From Umezawaea beigongshangensis (GTDB taxonomy: Bacteria; Actinomycetota; Actinomycetes; Mycobacteriales; Pseudonocardiaceae): a DNA stretch of 64,000 bases. The stretch's first letter is position 1. Every line of letters starts with the position of its first letter. A program made the translations under genes and the position numbers. A model generated the notes under the pieces. The model had not been told where the DNA came from. It worked only from the letters and a program-made list of their open reading frames with translations, and did no database searches. The stretch is from positions 682,001-746,000 of the forward strand of contig NZ_JAEIOJ010000002.1 of NCBI RefSeq assembly GCF_016464305.1, given 5' to 3'. Positions 15,463 through 25,441 of this stretch are shown piece by piece.

Positions 15463-17628
15463 ATGACGCGCGACATCCCCGTCGGCGACGACCTCGTGCA
15501 GCTGCGGGCGGGCGGGGTCGGCCTCGTGCTCGACCTCTCCGGCGGCACCCTGCCGCGCGTGCTGCACTGGGGCACCGACCTCGGCCCGCTCGACGCCGCC
15601 GAACTGCGCGCGCTGCGCACCGCGCTGCGCCCGCAGCCGATCGGGAACTCCGTGGACGGCCACGTGGAGGTGTCGGTCCTGCCCGAGCAGTCAGCGGGGT
15701 GGCTCGGCACCCCCGGCCTGATCGGCAACCGGGCCGGGGCGGACTTCTCCACGGCGTTCGCGGTGCGCGACGTGACGCTGCGTCCCGACGGCGACGGCGG
15801 GCGCCTGGTGGTGCGCGCGGCCGACGACACCGCGGCGCTGGGCCTCGTGCTGACCGTCGAGCTGACCCCGTCCGGGCTGCTGCGCCAGCGCGCCGAGATC
15901 ACCAACCGGGGCGCCACGCCGTTCGCGGTGGACGCGCTCGACGTGGCTCTGCCGGTCCCGCAGGAGGCCGTGGAGCTGCTGGACTTCACCGGGCGGTGGC
16001 TGCGGGAGCGCAGCCCGCAGCGCGCGCCGTGGAACCACGGCCGGCACGTGCGGGAGAACCGCAGGGGACGCACCGGGTTCGACTCGGCGTTCCTGCTGGC
16101 GGCGGGCACGGCCGGGTTCGGCAACCGCGGCGGCCGGATCTGGGCCGTGCACACGGCCTGGTCGGGCAACCACCGCACGGCCGCCGAGCGCAGCTACCAC
16201 GGGGTGCCGCTGCTGACCTCCGGCGAGCTGCTGCTGTCCGGGGAGGTCGTCCTCGCGCCGGGCGAGTCCTACGGCTCGCCGTGGCAGTACGGCTCGTTCG
16301 GCACCGGCCTGGACGAGGTGTCCGCGCGGTTCCACCGGTACCTGCGGTCGCGGCCGGGCCACCCCTCGTCGCCGCGCCCTGTCGTGGTGAACACCTGGGA
16401 GGCGGTGTACTTCGACCAGGACCTTCCCCGGTTGCGCGCGCTCGCGGACGCGGCGGCGGAGGTCGGGGCGGAGCGGTTCGTCCTGGACGACGGCTGGTTC
16501 GGCTCGCGGCGCGACGACCGGCGCGGCCTGGGCGACTGGCACGTCTCGGAGGAGGTGTGGCCGGACGGCCTGACGCCGCTGATCGAGCACGTCACCGGCC
16601 TCGGGATGCGGTTCGGCATCTGGGTCGAGCCGGAGATGGTCAACGAGGACTCCGACCTGGCGCGGGCGCACCCGGACTGGATCATGGCTCCCACCGGGCG
16701 GCTGCCGAGGCCGTCGCGGTCTCAGCAGGTGCTCGACCTGGCCAACCCCGAGGCGTTCGCCCACGTGCTGGAACGCCTGGACGCGCTGCTGTCGGACAAC
16801 GACGTCTCCTACCTGAAGTGGGACCACAACCGGGACCTGGTCGAGGCGGGACGTCCGGGGCCTGGCCGGGCGGGGGTGCACGAGCAGACGCTGGCCGCCT
16901 ACCGGCTGATGGACGAGCTGAAGCGCCGCCACCCCGGCCTGGAGATCGAGTCCTGCTCCTCCGGTGGCGCGCGGGTGGACCTGGAGGTGCTGGAGCACAC
17001 CGACCGCGTGTGGACCTCCGACTGCATCGACGCCCTGGAGCGTCAGGACATCCAGCGCTGGACCAGCGCGCTGATCCCGCTCGAACTCGTCGCCGCGCAC
17101 GTCGGCCCCACGACCGCGCACACGACGCACCGCACGATCCCGCTGGACTTCCGCGCGGGCACGGCGCTGTTCGGCCACTTCGGCGTCGAGTGGGACCTGA
17201 CGGAGGCCACCCCGGCGGAACGCGCCCGGCTGCGCGAGTGGGTGTCGCTGTACCGGGAGGTGCGGGAGCTGCTGCACTCCGGGACCGCCGTGCACGCCGA
17301 CCACCACGACCCCTCGCACCGGGTGCACGGCGTCGTGGCGCAGGACGGCTCCGACGCGCTGTTCGCGGTCGTCGCCTCCGGCACGTCCCCCGACTGCCCC
17401 ACCGGCCCGGTGCGGCTGCCGGGCCTGCTGCCGGGCACGAGCTACCGGGTGCGCCCGCAGCCGCCCGGTGACGTCCCGGACGGCCCCGCGCACGCGCAGG
17501 GGCTGGCGCTGCCGTGGTGGACCCCGCAGGGCGCGACCCTGCCCGGCCGGGTGCTCGGCGAGGTCGGGGTGCAGGCTCCGGTGCTGTTCCCCGAGCGCCT
17601 GGTGCTGATCCGGGCGACCGCGGGGTGA
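15463..17628 (+). CDS. GH36 alpha-galactosidase
   Basis: 721 residues, the usual length for GH36. ATG at 15463 with AGGACG upstream; no signal peptide, so it acts in the cytosol. An N-terminal beta-sandwich (about 1-300) precedes the barrel, which has WEAVYFDQD, DDGWFGSR, the nucleophile region YLKWDHNRDL and the acid/base region WTSDCIDALERQ, plus CSSGGARVD. It should hydrolyse terminal alpha-galactosides such as melibiose or raffinose. The AGE-family isomerase gene follows 82 bp downstream in the same direction; no transporter is visible beside them. Confidence 0.93.
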   Translation: MTRDIPVGDDLVQLRAGGVGLVLDLSGGTLPRVLHWGTDLGPLDAAELRALRTALRPQPIGNSVDGHVEVSVLPEQSAGWLGTPGLIGNRAGADFSTAFAVRDVTLRPDGDGGRLVVRAADDTAALGLVLTVELTPSGLLRQRAEITNRGATPFAVDALDVALPVPQEAVELLDFTGRWLRERSPQRAPWNHGRHVRENRRGRTGFDSAFLLAAGTAGFGNRGGRIWAVHTAWSGNHRTAAERSYHGVPLLTSGELLLSGEVVLAPGESYGSPWQYGSFGTGLDEVSARFHRYLRSRPGHPSSPRPVVVNTWEAVYFDQDLPRLRALADAAAEVGAERFVLDDGWFGSRRDDRRGLGDWHVSEEVWPDGLTPLIEHVTGLGMRFGIWVEPEMVNEDSDLARAHPDWIMAPTGRLPRPSRSQQVLDLANPEAFAHVLERLDALLSDNDVSYLKWDHNRDLVEAGRPGPGRAGVHEQTLAAYRLMDELKRRHPGLEIESCSSGGARVDLEVLEHTDRVWTSDCIDALERQDIQRWTSALIPLELVAAHVGPTTAHTTHRTIPLDFRAGTALFGHFGVEWDLTEATPAERARLREWVSLYREVRELLHSGTAVHADHHDPSHRVHGVVAQDGSDALFAVVASGTSPDCPTGPVRLPGLLPGTSYRVRPQPPGDVPDGPAHAQGLALPWWTPQGATLPGRVLGEVGVQAPVLFPERLVLIRATAG

Positions 17629-17710
17629 CGCACGTTGACACCGCGTCGACGAACCGATTGAGTCCGGTGCGCGGAGATCATCGTCAGCAGCACCTGATTG
17701 CGAGGACGTC

Positions 17711-18934
17711 GTGAACCCCTCCAGCCTCGCGTCCGAGGCGCTCCCGCTCGTCGACTTCGCCAGGGCCTCCCGGCACCCCGGCGGCGGCTTCGGCTGGCTC
17801 GACGAGCGCGGCGCCCTGCGTGCGGGCGAACCCGTCGCCACCTGGATCACCGCCCGGATGACGCACGTGTTCGCCCTCGCCGACGGCCTGGACGTCCCCG
17901 GCTCCGCCGAACTGGTCGACCACGGCGTCGCCGCGCTGCGCGGCCCGCTGCACGACGACGAGCACGGCGGCTGGTTCGCGAGCACCGCCGACACGGCCAA
18001 GACCTGCTACGAGCACGCCTTCGTGGTGCTCGCCGCCAGCAGCGCCGTCGCCGCGGGCCGCCCGCACGCCGCCGACCTGCTCACCGAGGCCCTGGCCGTC
18101 GTCGACCGGCGGTTCTGGGACGACGACGCGGGCCTGGCCCTGGAGAGCTGGGACCGCGCGTGGACGACCACCGAGCCCTACCGCGGCGCCAACAGCAACA
18201 TGCACCTGGTGGAAGCGCTGCTCGCCGCCGGTGACGTGACCGGGGACCCCGGCTGGCACCGGCGGGCGCTGCGCGTCGCCGAGACGCTGGTGCACGGCGT
18301 CGCCGCCGCGCACGACTGGCGGCTGCCCGAGCACTTCGCGCCCGACTGGACGCCCCTGCTCGACCACAACCGCGACCGGCCCGACCACCCGTTCCGCCCC
18401 TACGGCACCACGGTCGGGCACTGGCTGGAGTGGTCGCGCCTGCTGCTGCACCTGGAGGCGAGCCTGGGACGGCACGCTCCGGACTGGCTGCTGCCCGACG
18501 CGCGGCGGCTGTTCGACGCGGCGCTGACGCGGGGCTGGCACGCCGACGGGCACGACGGCTTCGTCTACACGCTCGACTGGCAGGACCGGCCGGTCGTGCG
18601 CTCGCGGATGCACTGGGTGATCGCCGAGGCGGTGCTCGCCGCGGCGGCCCTGACCGCGCGCACGGGCGACGAGGACTGCGCGCGGGCGCACACGCGGTTC
18701 TGCGAGTACGCGCTCGCCCACCACGTCGACCGCGAGCACGGGAGCTGGCACCACGAGCTGACACCGGAGGGGCTCCCGTCCGCGACGGTGTGGAGCGGCA
18801 AGCCCGACGTCTACCACGCGTTCCAGGCCGCCCTGCTGCCCCTGCTGCCGCTGGCACCCGTCGCCGCGGTCTCCGTGCGCACCTCCGGCTCCGCCCGCGC
18901 CGCCGTGCGCGGCGCCGAACCGAGCCGGGTCTGA
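17711..18934 (+). CDS. AGE-family sugar isomerase/epimerase
   Basis: 407 residues; GTG at 17711. An (alpha/alpha)6-barrel of the N-acylglucosamine 2-epimerase superfamily. Family signatures seen: CYEHAFVVLA, YRGANSNMHLVEA, GHWLEWSRLLL, HWVIAEAV and KPDVYHAFQA, which include the conserved His residues for proton transfer. The RGANSNMH form fits the YihS/mannose isomerase branch better than renin-binding proteins, so aldose-ketose isomerisation (mannose or sulfoquinovose type) is my best guess. It lies downstream of the alpha-galactosidase and is likely in the same operon. Confidence 0.85.
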   Translation: MNPSSLASEALPLVDFARASRHPGGGFGWLDERGALRAGEPVATWITARMTHVFALADGLDVPGSAELVDHGVAALRGPLHDDEHGGWFASTADTAKTCYEHAFVVLAASSAVAAGRPHAADLLTEALAVVDRRFWDDDAGLALESWDRAWTTTEPYRGANSNMHLVEALLAAGDVTGDPGWHRRALRVAETLVHGVAAAHDWRLPEHFAPDWTPLLDHNRDRPDHPFRPYGTTVGHWLEWSRLLLHLEASLGRHAPDWLLPDARRLFDAALTRGWHADGHDGFVYTLDWQDRPVVRSRMHWVIAEAVLAAAALTARTGDEDCARAHTRFCEYALAHHVDREHGSWHHELTPEGLPSATVWSGKPDVYHAFQAALLPLLPLAPVAAVSVRTSGSARAAVRGAEPSRV

Positions 18935-18946
18935 CGACCGCGTGCG

Positions 18947-19552
18947 TCAGGCCCGGTGGTCGTGGACGTGACGCACGATCGTCGCGGGGATGTCCGGCAG
19001 GGAGAGCACGGTCTTCACGAGCCCGGTGTCGATCGCGGCGGACGGCATCCCGAAGGCCGTCGAACTGGCCCGGTCCTGCGCGAGCACCGTGCCCCCGCAG
19101 CGCGAGACCGCGCGGACGCCGGCCTGCGCGTCGGTGCCCTTGCCGGTGAGCACGACCGCCAGGACGCGGGGTCCGCACGTCACCGCCAGCGTCGCCAGCA
19201 GCAGGTCCGCCGAGGGCCTCGCCGGAGGCAGCTCCCCCGCGTCGATCAGGCCGATCCGGGCCTCCGAGGTCACCAGCAGGTGGCGGGCGGGCGGCGCCAC
19301 CAGCACCGTGCCGGTCTCCAGCTCGTCGCCGTCGCCCGCCGAACGCACCCGCAGCGCGGTGCACCGGTCCAGCAGGCCCGCGAGCAGGCTGGGGTGGTCG
19401 GGGTGCAGGTGCTGCACCACCAGCACCGCGGCGGGCAGGTCGGCGGGGAGGGGAGCCAGCACCGTCGACAGGGCGTCGAGGCCCCCGGTCGAGGTCACCA
19501 GCGCCACGACCGGGAACCGCAGCGCGCAGGGGTCCCGCACCTGCTCGCTCAC
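18947..19552 (-). CDS. Stand-alone CheB-type methylesterase domain protein
   Basis: 201 residues. The GTG at 19552 overlaps the stop of the phosphatase gene (GTGA), so translation is coupled. The triad is visible: Ser21 in VTSTGG, His48 in VVQHLHPDH and Asp141 in LTGKGTDAQ. The receiver domain of true CheB is missing and no chemotaxis genes are present. Such proteins probably act on other glutamyl or aspartyl esters, or as part of signalling modules with PP2C proteins. It converges on the AGE isomerase gene with a 12-bp gap. Confidence 0.88.
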   Translation of the reverse strand: MSEQVRDPCALRFPVVALVTSTGGLDALSTVLAPLPADLPAAVLVVQHLHPDHPSLLAGLLDRCTALRVRSAGDGDELETGTVLVAPPARHLLVTSEARIGLIDAGELPPARPSADLLLATLAVTCGPRVLAVVLTGKGTDAQAGVRAVSRCGGTVLAQDRASSTAFGMPSAAIDTGLVKTVLSLPDIPATIVRHVHDHRA

Positions 19553-20760
19553 ACGTCGGGCAGCAGTCGGGCGGGCGAGGTGGGCCACTCCAGCAGCAGC
19601 ATCGTGGCGTCGTCCTGGAGGCTCCCGTGCTGGTGGTCCAGGACCGCGTGGACGATGCGGCGCAGGGTCTCCGGGGCCGGCAGCCCCTCGCGGTGGTGGT
19701 GCTCCACGAGGTCGACCAGCCGGTCCAGCCCGAACTGCGTCCCCGCCTCGTCGCGCGCCTCGACCACGCCGTCGGTGTAGAGCAGCACCCGGTCCCCCGG
19801 TTCGAGCTGCTCCCGCTCCAGCTTCGGAACCGCGCCGACCAGGTGCCCCAGTCCCAGGGGCGGGCAGGACACCCCGCCCAGGTTCTTGAGGAACCCGTTG
19901 CCGCGCAGCAGAACCGGCGGGGGGTGCCCGGCGTTGAGGTGCTCGAAGACCCCGGTCTCCAGGTTCAGCTCGGCGAGCAGCGCCGTCGCGAAGCGGGTGT
20001 CCGCGTTCTGCTCCGCGATCGCGCGGTCGGCGAACGCGGCGGCGTCCACCAGCGGAAGGCCGCCGCGCCGCGCGTTGCGCGTGGCCGCCAGCGCGAGCCC
20101 CGACGTCGTGCCCGCCCGCGTGTCGTGCCCCATGGCGTCGAACACGGCGACGTACGCCCGGTCGCCGTCCACGGCGTAGTCGTAGGCGTCACCGCCGACC
20201 TCCGCGTACGGCTCCACGACGGCGGTCACCACCACGCGCGGTGTGGCGAAGGTCTGCGGCGGCAGCAACTGCCACAGCAGCTCGGCGGACAGGGTCAGCT
20301 GCCTGCTGCGGCGCACGACGTGGAACAGGTCGCTGTAGTGGGCCTTGCTGCTGACCACGTGCGCCAGCAGGCCGGACAGGGTCCAGCACTGCTCGCGGAT
20401 CCACGAGTCGTCCGGGTCCGTCCCGGCTGGCAGCGCGACGCGCAGCACGCCCAGCCGCTCGGTGCCGTCGAGCAGCGGCAGCCACAGCACGCCCCCGTGC
20501 TCGTCCTCGTCCCGGACGATCGCGCACAGCTGGAACGTGCGACCCGGCACGCCCTCGTCCACCGGCAGCGACGGGCCCGCGTCGGCCGCCACCGGGTGCA
20601 GCTGCCGCTGCGGCAGGTCCACCAGGTAGAACCGGACCTCGATGCCGAGATCGGCCACCGCGGCGTCCACGAGGGACACCAGACCGTCCGCGCTCACCAG
20701 GTGGCCCTCGTTGACGATCGCGCCGAACGCGGCGTACCACGACTCCACGCGCCTGATCAC
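19549..20760 (-). CDS. GAF-like sensor with SpoIIE/RsbU PP2C phosphatase
   Basis: 403 residues. A GAF-like N-terminal part (about 20-150) and a helical linker precede a PP2C-type domain (about 175-395). Metal-binding motifs seen: EVGGDAYDY (GGD 189-191), FDAMGHD (208-213), LNAGHPPPVL, YTDGVVEARD and the final DDATMLLLEW. It should dephosphorylate STAS proteins, which makes it the natural counterpart to the RsbW-like kinases in this window. The GTG at 20760 has no Shine-Dalgarno but TAGGCT ends 6 nt upstream, so a leaderless mRNA is likely. Coupled to the CheB-like gene. Confidence 0.92.
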   Translation of the reverse strand: MIRRVESWYAAFGAIVNEGHLVSADGLVSLVDAAVADLGIEVRFYLVDLPQRQLHPVAADAGPSLPVDEGVPGRTFQLCAIVRDEDEHGGVLWLPLLDGTERLGVLRVALPAGTDPDDSWIREQCWTLSGLLAHVVSSKAHYSDLFHVVRRSRQLTLSAELLWQLLPPQTFATPRVVVTAVVEPYAEVGGDAYDYAVDGDRAYVAVFDAMGHDTRAGTTSGLALAATRNARRGGLPLVDAAAFADRAIAEQNADTRFATALLAELNLETGVFEHLNAGHPPPVLLRGNGFLKNLGGVSCPPLGLGHLVGAVPKLEREQLEPGDRVLLYTDGVVEARDEAGTQFGLDRLVDLVEHHHREGLPAPETLRRIVHAVLDHQHGSLQDDATMLLLEWPTSPARLLPDV

Positions 20761-20766
20761 GATCCG

Positions 20767-20772
20767 AGCCTA
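20767..20772 (-). promoter_or_regulatory. -10 hexamer TAGGCT, leaderless start of phosphatase gene
   Basis: On the minus strand TAGGCT ends exactly 6 nt before the GTG at 20760, so transcription should begin at the start codon. The remaining bases to 21059 hold no gene that I can support. Confidence 0.55.
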
Positions 20773-21059
20773 ATCGGTCCCGCGGCACGGGGGCACCCCA
20801 GCACGCCGAGCGAGAGGCGGACCCGTCCCGCGGGTGCGCCGAGAGGGCGTGTTCGACCGGACGGCTCGAATCCGCGGTCGGACGAGGAGAGTCGTCGCCC
20901 TCATCTTCGCAGTGCACGGGGTGCCGACCGGAACCGGCTGCACGGTCACGCCGAACCCGCGCAGCTCGACGCGCGCTCCTGGTGCCTGAACGCGAACCGA
21001 GCACGGGCGGATCGACTTCGGTCCACACTGAAATTATGAAGAACATTCACACCAGTGAG

Positions 21060-21091
21060 CCGGGGAAGGCCGGGCGGGCGGCCTTCCCCGG
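21060..21091 (-). terminator. Hairpin terminator of aminopeptidase gene
   Basis: Arms 21060-21071 and 21080-21091 pair perfectly over 12 bp around an 8-nt loop, 9 bp beyond the stop of the aminopeptidase gene. Confidence 0.8.
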
Positions 21092-21100
21092 CGCGTCCGG

Positions 21101-22126
<1,026 letters not shown>

Positions 22127-22331
22127 CTAGGTGCAGAAGACTGCTTCGGGCGTTGACTCGTGACACCTGCGCCCCGACCGTCCACAGGGGACGACACCGG
22201 GGCGCGGCGTCCGCACGCGCGCCCGTCGCCCCGGACGATCCGGCGACGTCGGGGACACCACCCGCCGGGTGAAGCCCCGACGAGGGCGGTGGCCGCACCG
22301 GCGCTGCGCCGAACGCCGGGAACGGAGTCGT

Positions 22332-22853
22332 TCAGCCGTCCCGGTCGTCCCGGCCCCGATCGGCCGCCCGCCGGGCCTGCTCCAACCGGCCGATGCGCTC
22401 CTCGTAGCTGGCGACGGCCGACAACCGGGCCCTGACCCTGGCGTGCTCGTCGCGGATCTCGTCGATGAACCCGCGGGCCCGCACGAGGTCCGCCGGGTCG
22501 TCCGGCGCGGTCACCCGCTCGTGCTCGGCGCTCGCCACGCGCTCCTCCAGCGACGCGAGGTGCGTGCCGATGCGGTCGATCTGGTTGGCGTGCCAGTCCA
22601 GGTCGCCGCGCAGCGAGTCGACGCGGTGCGCCAGGTCCGAGCGCTCCGCCTCGTCCCGCGACCGGACGAGGGTCGCCTCGTCGCGCAGTTCGGCGCGCGT
22701 CTCCTCCAGCAGGTGGCGCAGCGAGCGCTCCACCCGCTCGGCGTGCTCGGCGGCGATCACCTCGATCCGGAGGCGCAGACGCCGCCAGAGCGGCGCTCCG
22801 GCTCGCCGCACCACCGCGCGCGCGACGTCCCTGGCATCTCGGGAACCGGTCAT
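22332..22853 (-). CDS. Coiled-coil protein in sialic acid locus
   Basis: 173 residues. ATG at 22853 overlaps the stop of the sialyltransferase-like gene (ATGA), so the two are coupled. Highly charged with heptad-like helices from about residue 25 to the end (HAERVERSLRHLLEE, DLAHRVDSLRGDLDWHANQ) and no membrane segment or signal. No family recognised. Its fixed position behind the transferase suggests a role with the surface glycan machinery, for example as a scaffold or length control, but that is inference. Confidence 0.7.
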   Translation of the reverse strand: MTGSRDARDVARAVVRRAGAPLWRRLRLRIEVIAAEHAERVERSLRHLLEETRAELRDEATLVRSRDEAERSDLAHRVDSLRGDLDWHANQIDRIGTHLASLEERVASAEHERVTAPDDPADLVRARGFIDEIRDEHARVRARLSAVASYEERIGRLEQARRAADRGRDDRDG

Positions 22854-23530
22854 GACAGCAGTCGGATCCTTCCCTGTGCGTCCCACTGCCGCAGCAGCGC
22901 GGACTCGGCGTGCAGGCGGTGCTCGGCCGTGACGCGCACCGGATCGCCCCAGGCGTGCTGGAAGATCGTCTGGTCCGGATCGTCCACGATGGACGTTCCG
23001 GTCAGGCGCACGGTGGCGTCCGGGAACAGCTCGGTGAACACGAAGGCGGCGAGCGTCCCCGTCGTGGACCACACCGCCTCCTCGCGGTCCAGGCCCAGCA
23101 GGTCCAGCAGCGGCACGGTGAACTCGTAGTTCGGTACCGGCACGAAGCCCAGGTCGCGCGGCCACCAGTGCGGGATCGCCTCGGGCTCCCAGTGCAGCCT
23201 GCCCGGTTCGACCACCAGGTACATCCGCCGCCGGTAGCCGGCGAAGGTGAACGGGCTGGGGATCACCCCGCGGTGCAGCACGACCACGTCGCAGCGCGAG
23301 CCCAGCGTCGGCCGGTCGCCCGGCCGGTCGAGCGCGAAGCTCGTGGCGCGCACCACCAGGTCGCTGCCGTCCACGACCGCGGCGCGCGCGGCGTCGGGGG
23401 CCATCGGCGCGTTGCCCACGATCGTGATCGTGCGCGGCGACGCGGCGCGGGAGTAGGAGGCGACGAGATCGCGCAGCACCGTCCGCTGCGAGGATGGTGC
23501 CGTCGTCTCGACGGTCGAGGAGTGCGTCAT
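22850..23530 (-). CDS. GT29-like sialyltransferase candidate
   Basis: 226 residues; ATG at 23530. Three short motifs match family GT29 sialyltransferases in order: TITIVGNAP at 34-42 (sialyl motif L type, VVGNG), WSTTGTLAAFVF at 154-165 (motif S type, P-T-TG), and H204-x4-E209 (motif VS, HxxxxE). The latter is the catalytic His region in animal enzymes. Overall length is that of a bare catalytic domain, without membrane anchor. Neighbouring NeuA-, NeuB- and NeuC-like genes would supply CMP-sialic acid. The assignment is by motif and context; the acceptor glycan is unknown. Confidence 0.7.
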   Translation of the reverse strand: MTHSSTVETTAPSSQRTVLRDLVASYSRAASPRTITIVGNAPMAPDAARAAVVDGSDLVVRATSFALDRPGDRPTLGSRCDVVVLHRGVIPSPFTFAGYRRRMYLVVEPGRLHWEPEAIPHWWPRDLGFVPVPNYEFTVPLLDLLGLDREEAVWSTTGTLAAFVFTELFPDATVRLTGTSIVDDPDQTIFQHAWGDPVRVTAEHRLHAESALLRQWDAQGRIRLLS

Positions 23531-23590
23531 CGGCTGCTCCGGATCGGCGGGGACGGATCGGTGCTGGACCGGACGGAGGGGATCGGGCGG

Positions 23591-24277
23591 GTGGCGGAGC
23601 AGGTCGTGGCGGTGGTGCCGGCGCGAGGCGGATCGGTGGGGTACCCAGGGAAGAACCTCGCGCCGTTCCTGGGACGGCCGCTGGTCGCGCACGCCGTGGC
23701 GACGGGGGCGGCGGCGCGGGGCGTCGGGCGGGTCCTGCTCACGACCGACGACGACGCCATCGCGGCGGCCGGCGCGGCCGAGGGCGCCGAGGTCGTGCGC
23801 CGTCCGGCGGAGCTGGCCACGTCGGAGAGCCGGACCGTCGACGCGGTGCTGCACGCGCTGGGTGTCGCGGACGTGCCCGACGAGGCGCTCGTGGTGCTGC
23901 TCCAGCCGACGTCGCCGCTGCGCACCTCCGCCGACGTCGAGGAGTGCCTGGCGCTGCACGGTTCGCGTCGCACCGGTTCGGTGGTGCAGGTCGCCGAGTC
24001 CGGCGAGCACCACCCGTGGAAGGCGTGCCTGCTCGACGACGGCGTGCTCGTGCCGTCCCGGAACTGGGAGGACCTGGAGGCGCCGCGGCAGGCGCTCCCG
24101 CCGGTGCTGCGGCCGACCGGCGGGGTGTACGTGCTGCGCGCGGGCGACCTGCGGCGGCACGGCCGGTTCTTCGTCCCGGCCGTGCTCGCGCAGGTGGTCC
24201 CGACCGAGCGCGCCGTGGACGTCGACGGCGAAGCGGACCTGCTGCTCGCGCGGCGACGTGCGACCGGGGCGCTCTGA
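23591..24277 (+). CDS. neuA: CMP-sialic acid synthetase (NeuA-like cytidylyltransferase)
   Basis: 228 residues; GTG at 23591 with GGAGGGG 9 nt upstream. N-terminal VVPARGGSVGYPGKNLAPF (about 8-26) is the nucleotide-binding signature of CMP-NeuAc synthetases. LLQPTSPLRTSADVEECL and the later TGGVYVLRAGDL are also typical. It activates a nonulosonic acid with CTP. The enzyme lacks the C-terminal hydrolase domain of larger homologues. Divergent from the transferase gene (60-bp gap) and convergent with neuC (6-bp gap), so the locus has two transcripts. Confidence 0.9.
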   Translation: MAEQVVAVVPARGGSVGYPGKNLAPFLGRPLVAHAVATGAAARGVGRVLLTTDDDAIAAAGAAEGAEVVRRPAELATSESRTVDAVLHALGVADVPDEALVVLLQPTSPLRTSADVEECLALHGSRRTGSVVQVAESGEHHPWKACLLDDGVLVPSRNWEDLEAPRQALPPVLRPTGGVYVLRAGDLRRHGRFFVPAVLAQVVPTERAVDVDGEADLLLARRRATGAL

Positions 24278-24283
24278 ACGGCG

Positions 24284-25441
24284 TCAGGAGACACCGGCGG
24301 TCACCCGTTCCGGCCGGTCGACGAACTCCTTGTAGAGCGGGGGCCGCCACAGCTCCTGCCCCTCCAGCAGCGCGCTGATCCGCTTCCGCGCCCCCGGTTC
24401 GCCGAAACCGAGGTAGGCCGTGGGGCGCGGCATCGCGTCGACGCGGCGCAGCGCGGCCAGCACCGCGTCGCGGTCGGCCGGCACGTCCAGCACGCCCGCC
24501 GCTCGGCTGCGGTTGCGCTGCCTGCTGCCCACGTTGACGCTGGGCGTGCCCAGCACCGGCGCCTCGCGGACCCCGGCCGAGGAGTTGCCGACCACGGCGG
24601 TGGCGTGCCGCATCAGCGCGGCGAAGTGCTCGAAGCGCATCGACGGCAGGCGCACGAAGCGGTCGCCCGTCAGCCGGTCGAGCTGCTGCCGCACGTCGGT
24701 GCAGCCCTCGTCGTTGTTGGGGTCGACGACCACCCAGTTGCCGCCGTCGGCGAGCACCGCGTCCACCAGGGCCGCGGTGTTGGGGCCGTTGGCCTCCGGC
24801 TCGGTGGTGACCGGGTGGGTCATCAGCACCCGGTACCGGTGGAAGCCGATGCCGTAGTGCGCCCGCACGTCGTCCAGCGACGGCAGGTCGGGCGAGGTGA
24901 GGATGTCGATCTCCGGGCTGCCCACCTCGAAGATGCGCTCCGCCTCCTCGCCGAGCTGGAGCAGCCGGTCGCGGGCGACCCCGTTGGCCACCAGGTGCAC
25001 GTGGGCGTGCTTGGAGACCGAGTGCCGGATCGAGTCGTCGATCGTCCCGGAGACCTCGCCGCCCTCCACGTGCACGACGCGCACGTTGGTCAGCGAGCCG
25101 ACCAGCGCGCCCGCCAGCGCCTCGACGCGGTCGCCGTGCACGACGATCGCGTCCGGCCGCTCCTCGTGCACGAGCCTGGTCAGCGCCTGCACGGTGTTGG
25201 CGAGCACGAGCGCCATCGGCTCGCCCTCGACCTGGTTGGGGATGAGGTGCAGCCGCCGCAGACCGGCGCGCTCGATCTCGTGGACGGTGTAGCCGTAGCG
25301 CCGCAGCAGGTGCATGCCGGTCACCACGACCCGCGCCGACAGCCGGACGCTGTCCTGCGCGGCGAGCATGACGTCGCGCATCTTGCTGAAGTCCGCCCGC
25401 GTCCCCGTCACGAACAGGACCTCGCGGGGACGCTCAGGCAT
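24284..25441 (-). CDS. neuC: UDP-GlcNAc 2-epimerase, hydrolysing (NeuC)
   Basis: 385 residues. The ATG at 25441 overlaps the neuB stop by 8 bp (ATGCCTGA). GT-B-fold enzyme with VTGTRADFSKM, VVHGDRVEALAGA, the catalytic region VHVEGGEVSGTIDDSIRHS and GNSSAGVREAP, matching the hydrolysing NeuC/SiaA type, which turns UDP-GlcNAc into ManNAc and UDP. This favours N-acetylneuraminic acid over Kdn, whose route does not need ManNAc. Confidence 0.93.
   Translation of the reverse strand: MPERPREVLFVTGTRADFSKMRDVMLAAQDSVRLSARVVVTGMHLLRRYGYTVHEIERAGLRRLHLIPNQVEGEPMALVLANTVQALTRLVHEERPDAIVVHGDRVEALAGALVGSLTNVRVVHVEGGEVSGTIDDSIRHSVSKHAHVHLVANGVARDRLLQLGEEAERIFEVGSPEIDILTSPDLPSLDDVRAHYGIGFHRYRVLMTHPVTTEPEANGPNTAALVDAVLADGGNWVVVDPNNDEGCTDVRQQLDRLTGDRFVRLPSMRFEHFAALMRHATAVVGNSSAGVREAPVLGTPSVNVGSRQRNRSRAAGVLDVPADRDAVLAALRRVDAMPRPTAYLGFGEPGARKRISALLEGQELWRPPLYKEFVDRPERVTAGVS

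Noticed and set aside
14299-18934. Sulfoquinovose catabolism operon (AKR, glycosidase, YihS-like isomerase)
   Set aside because: The glycosidase is GH36 with galactosidase motifs, not the GH31 sulfoquinovosidase, and no SQ kinase, aldolase or transporter is present; a general sugar role is safer.
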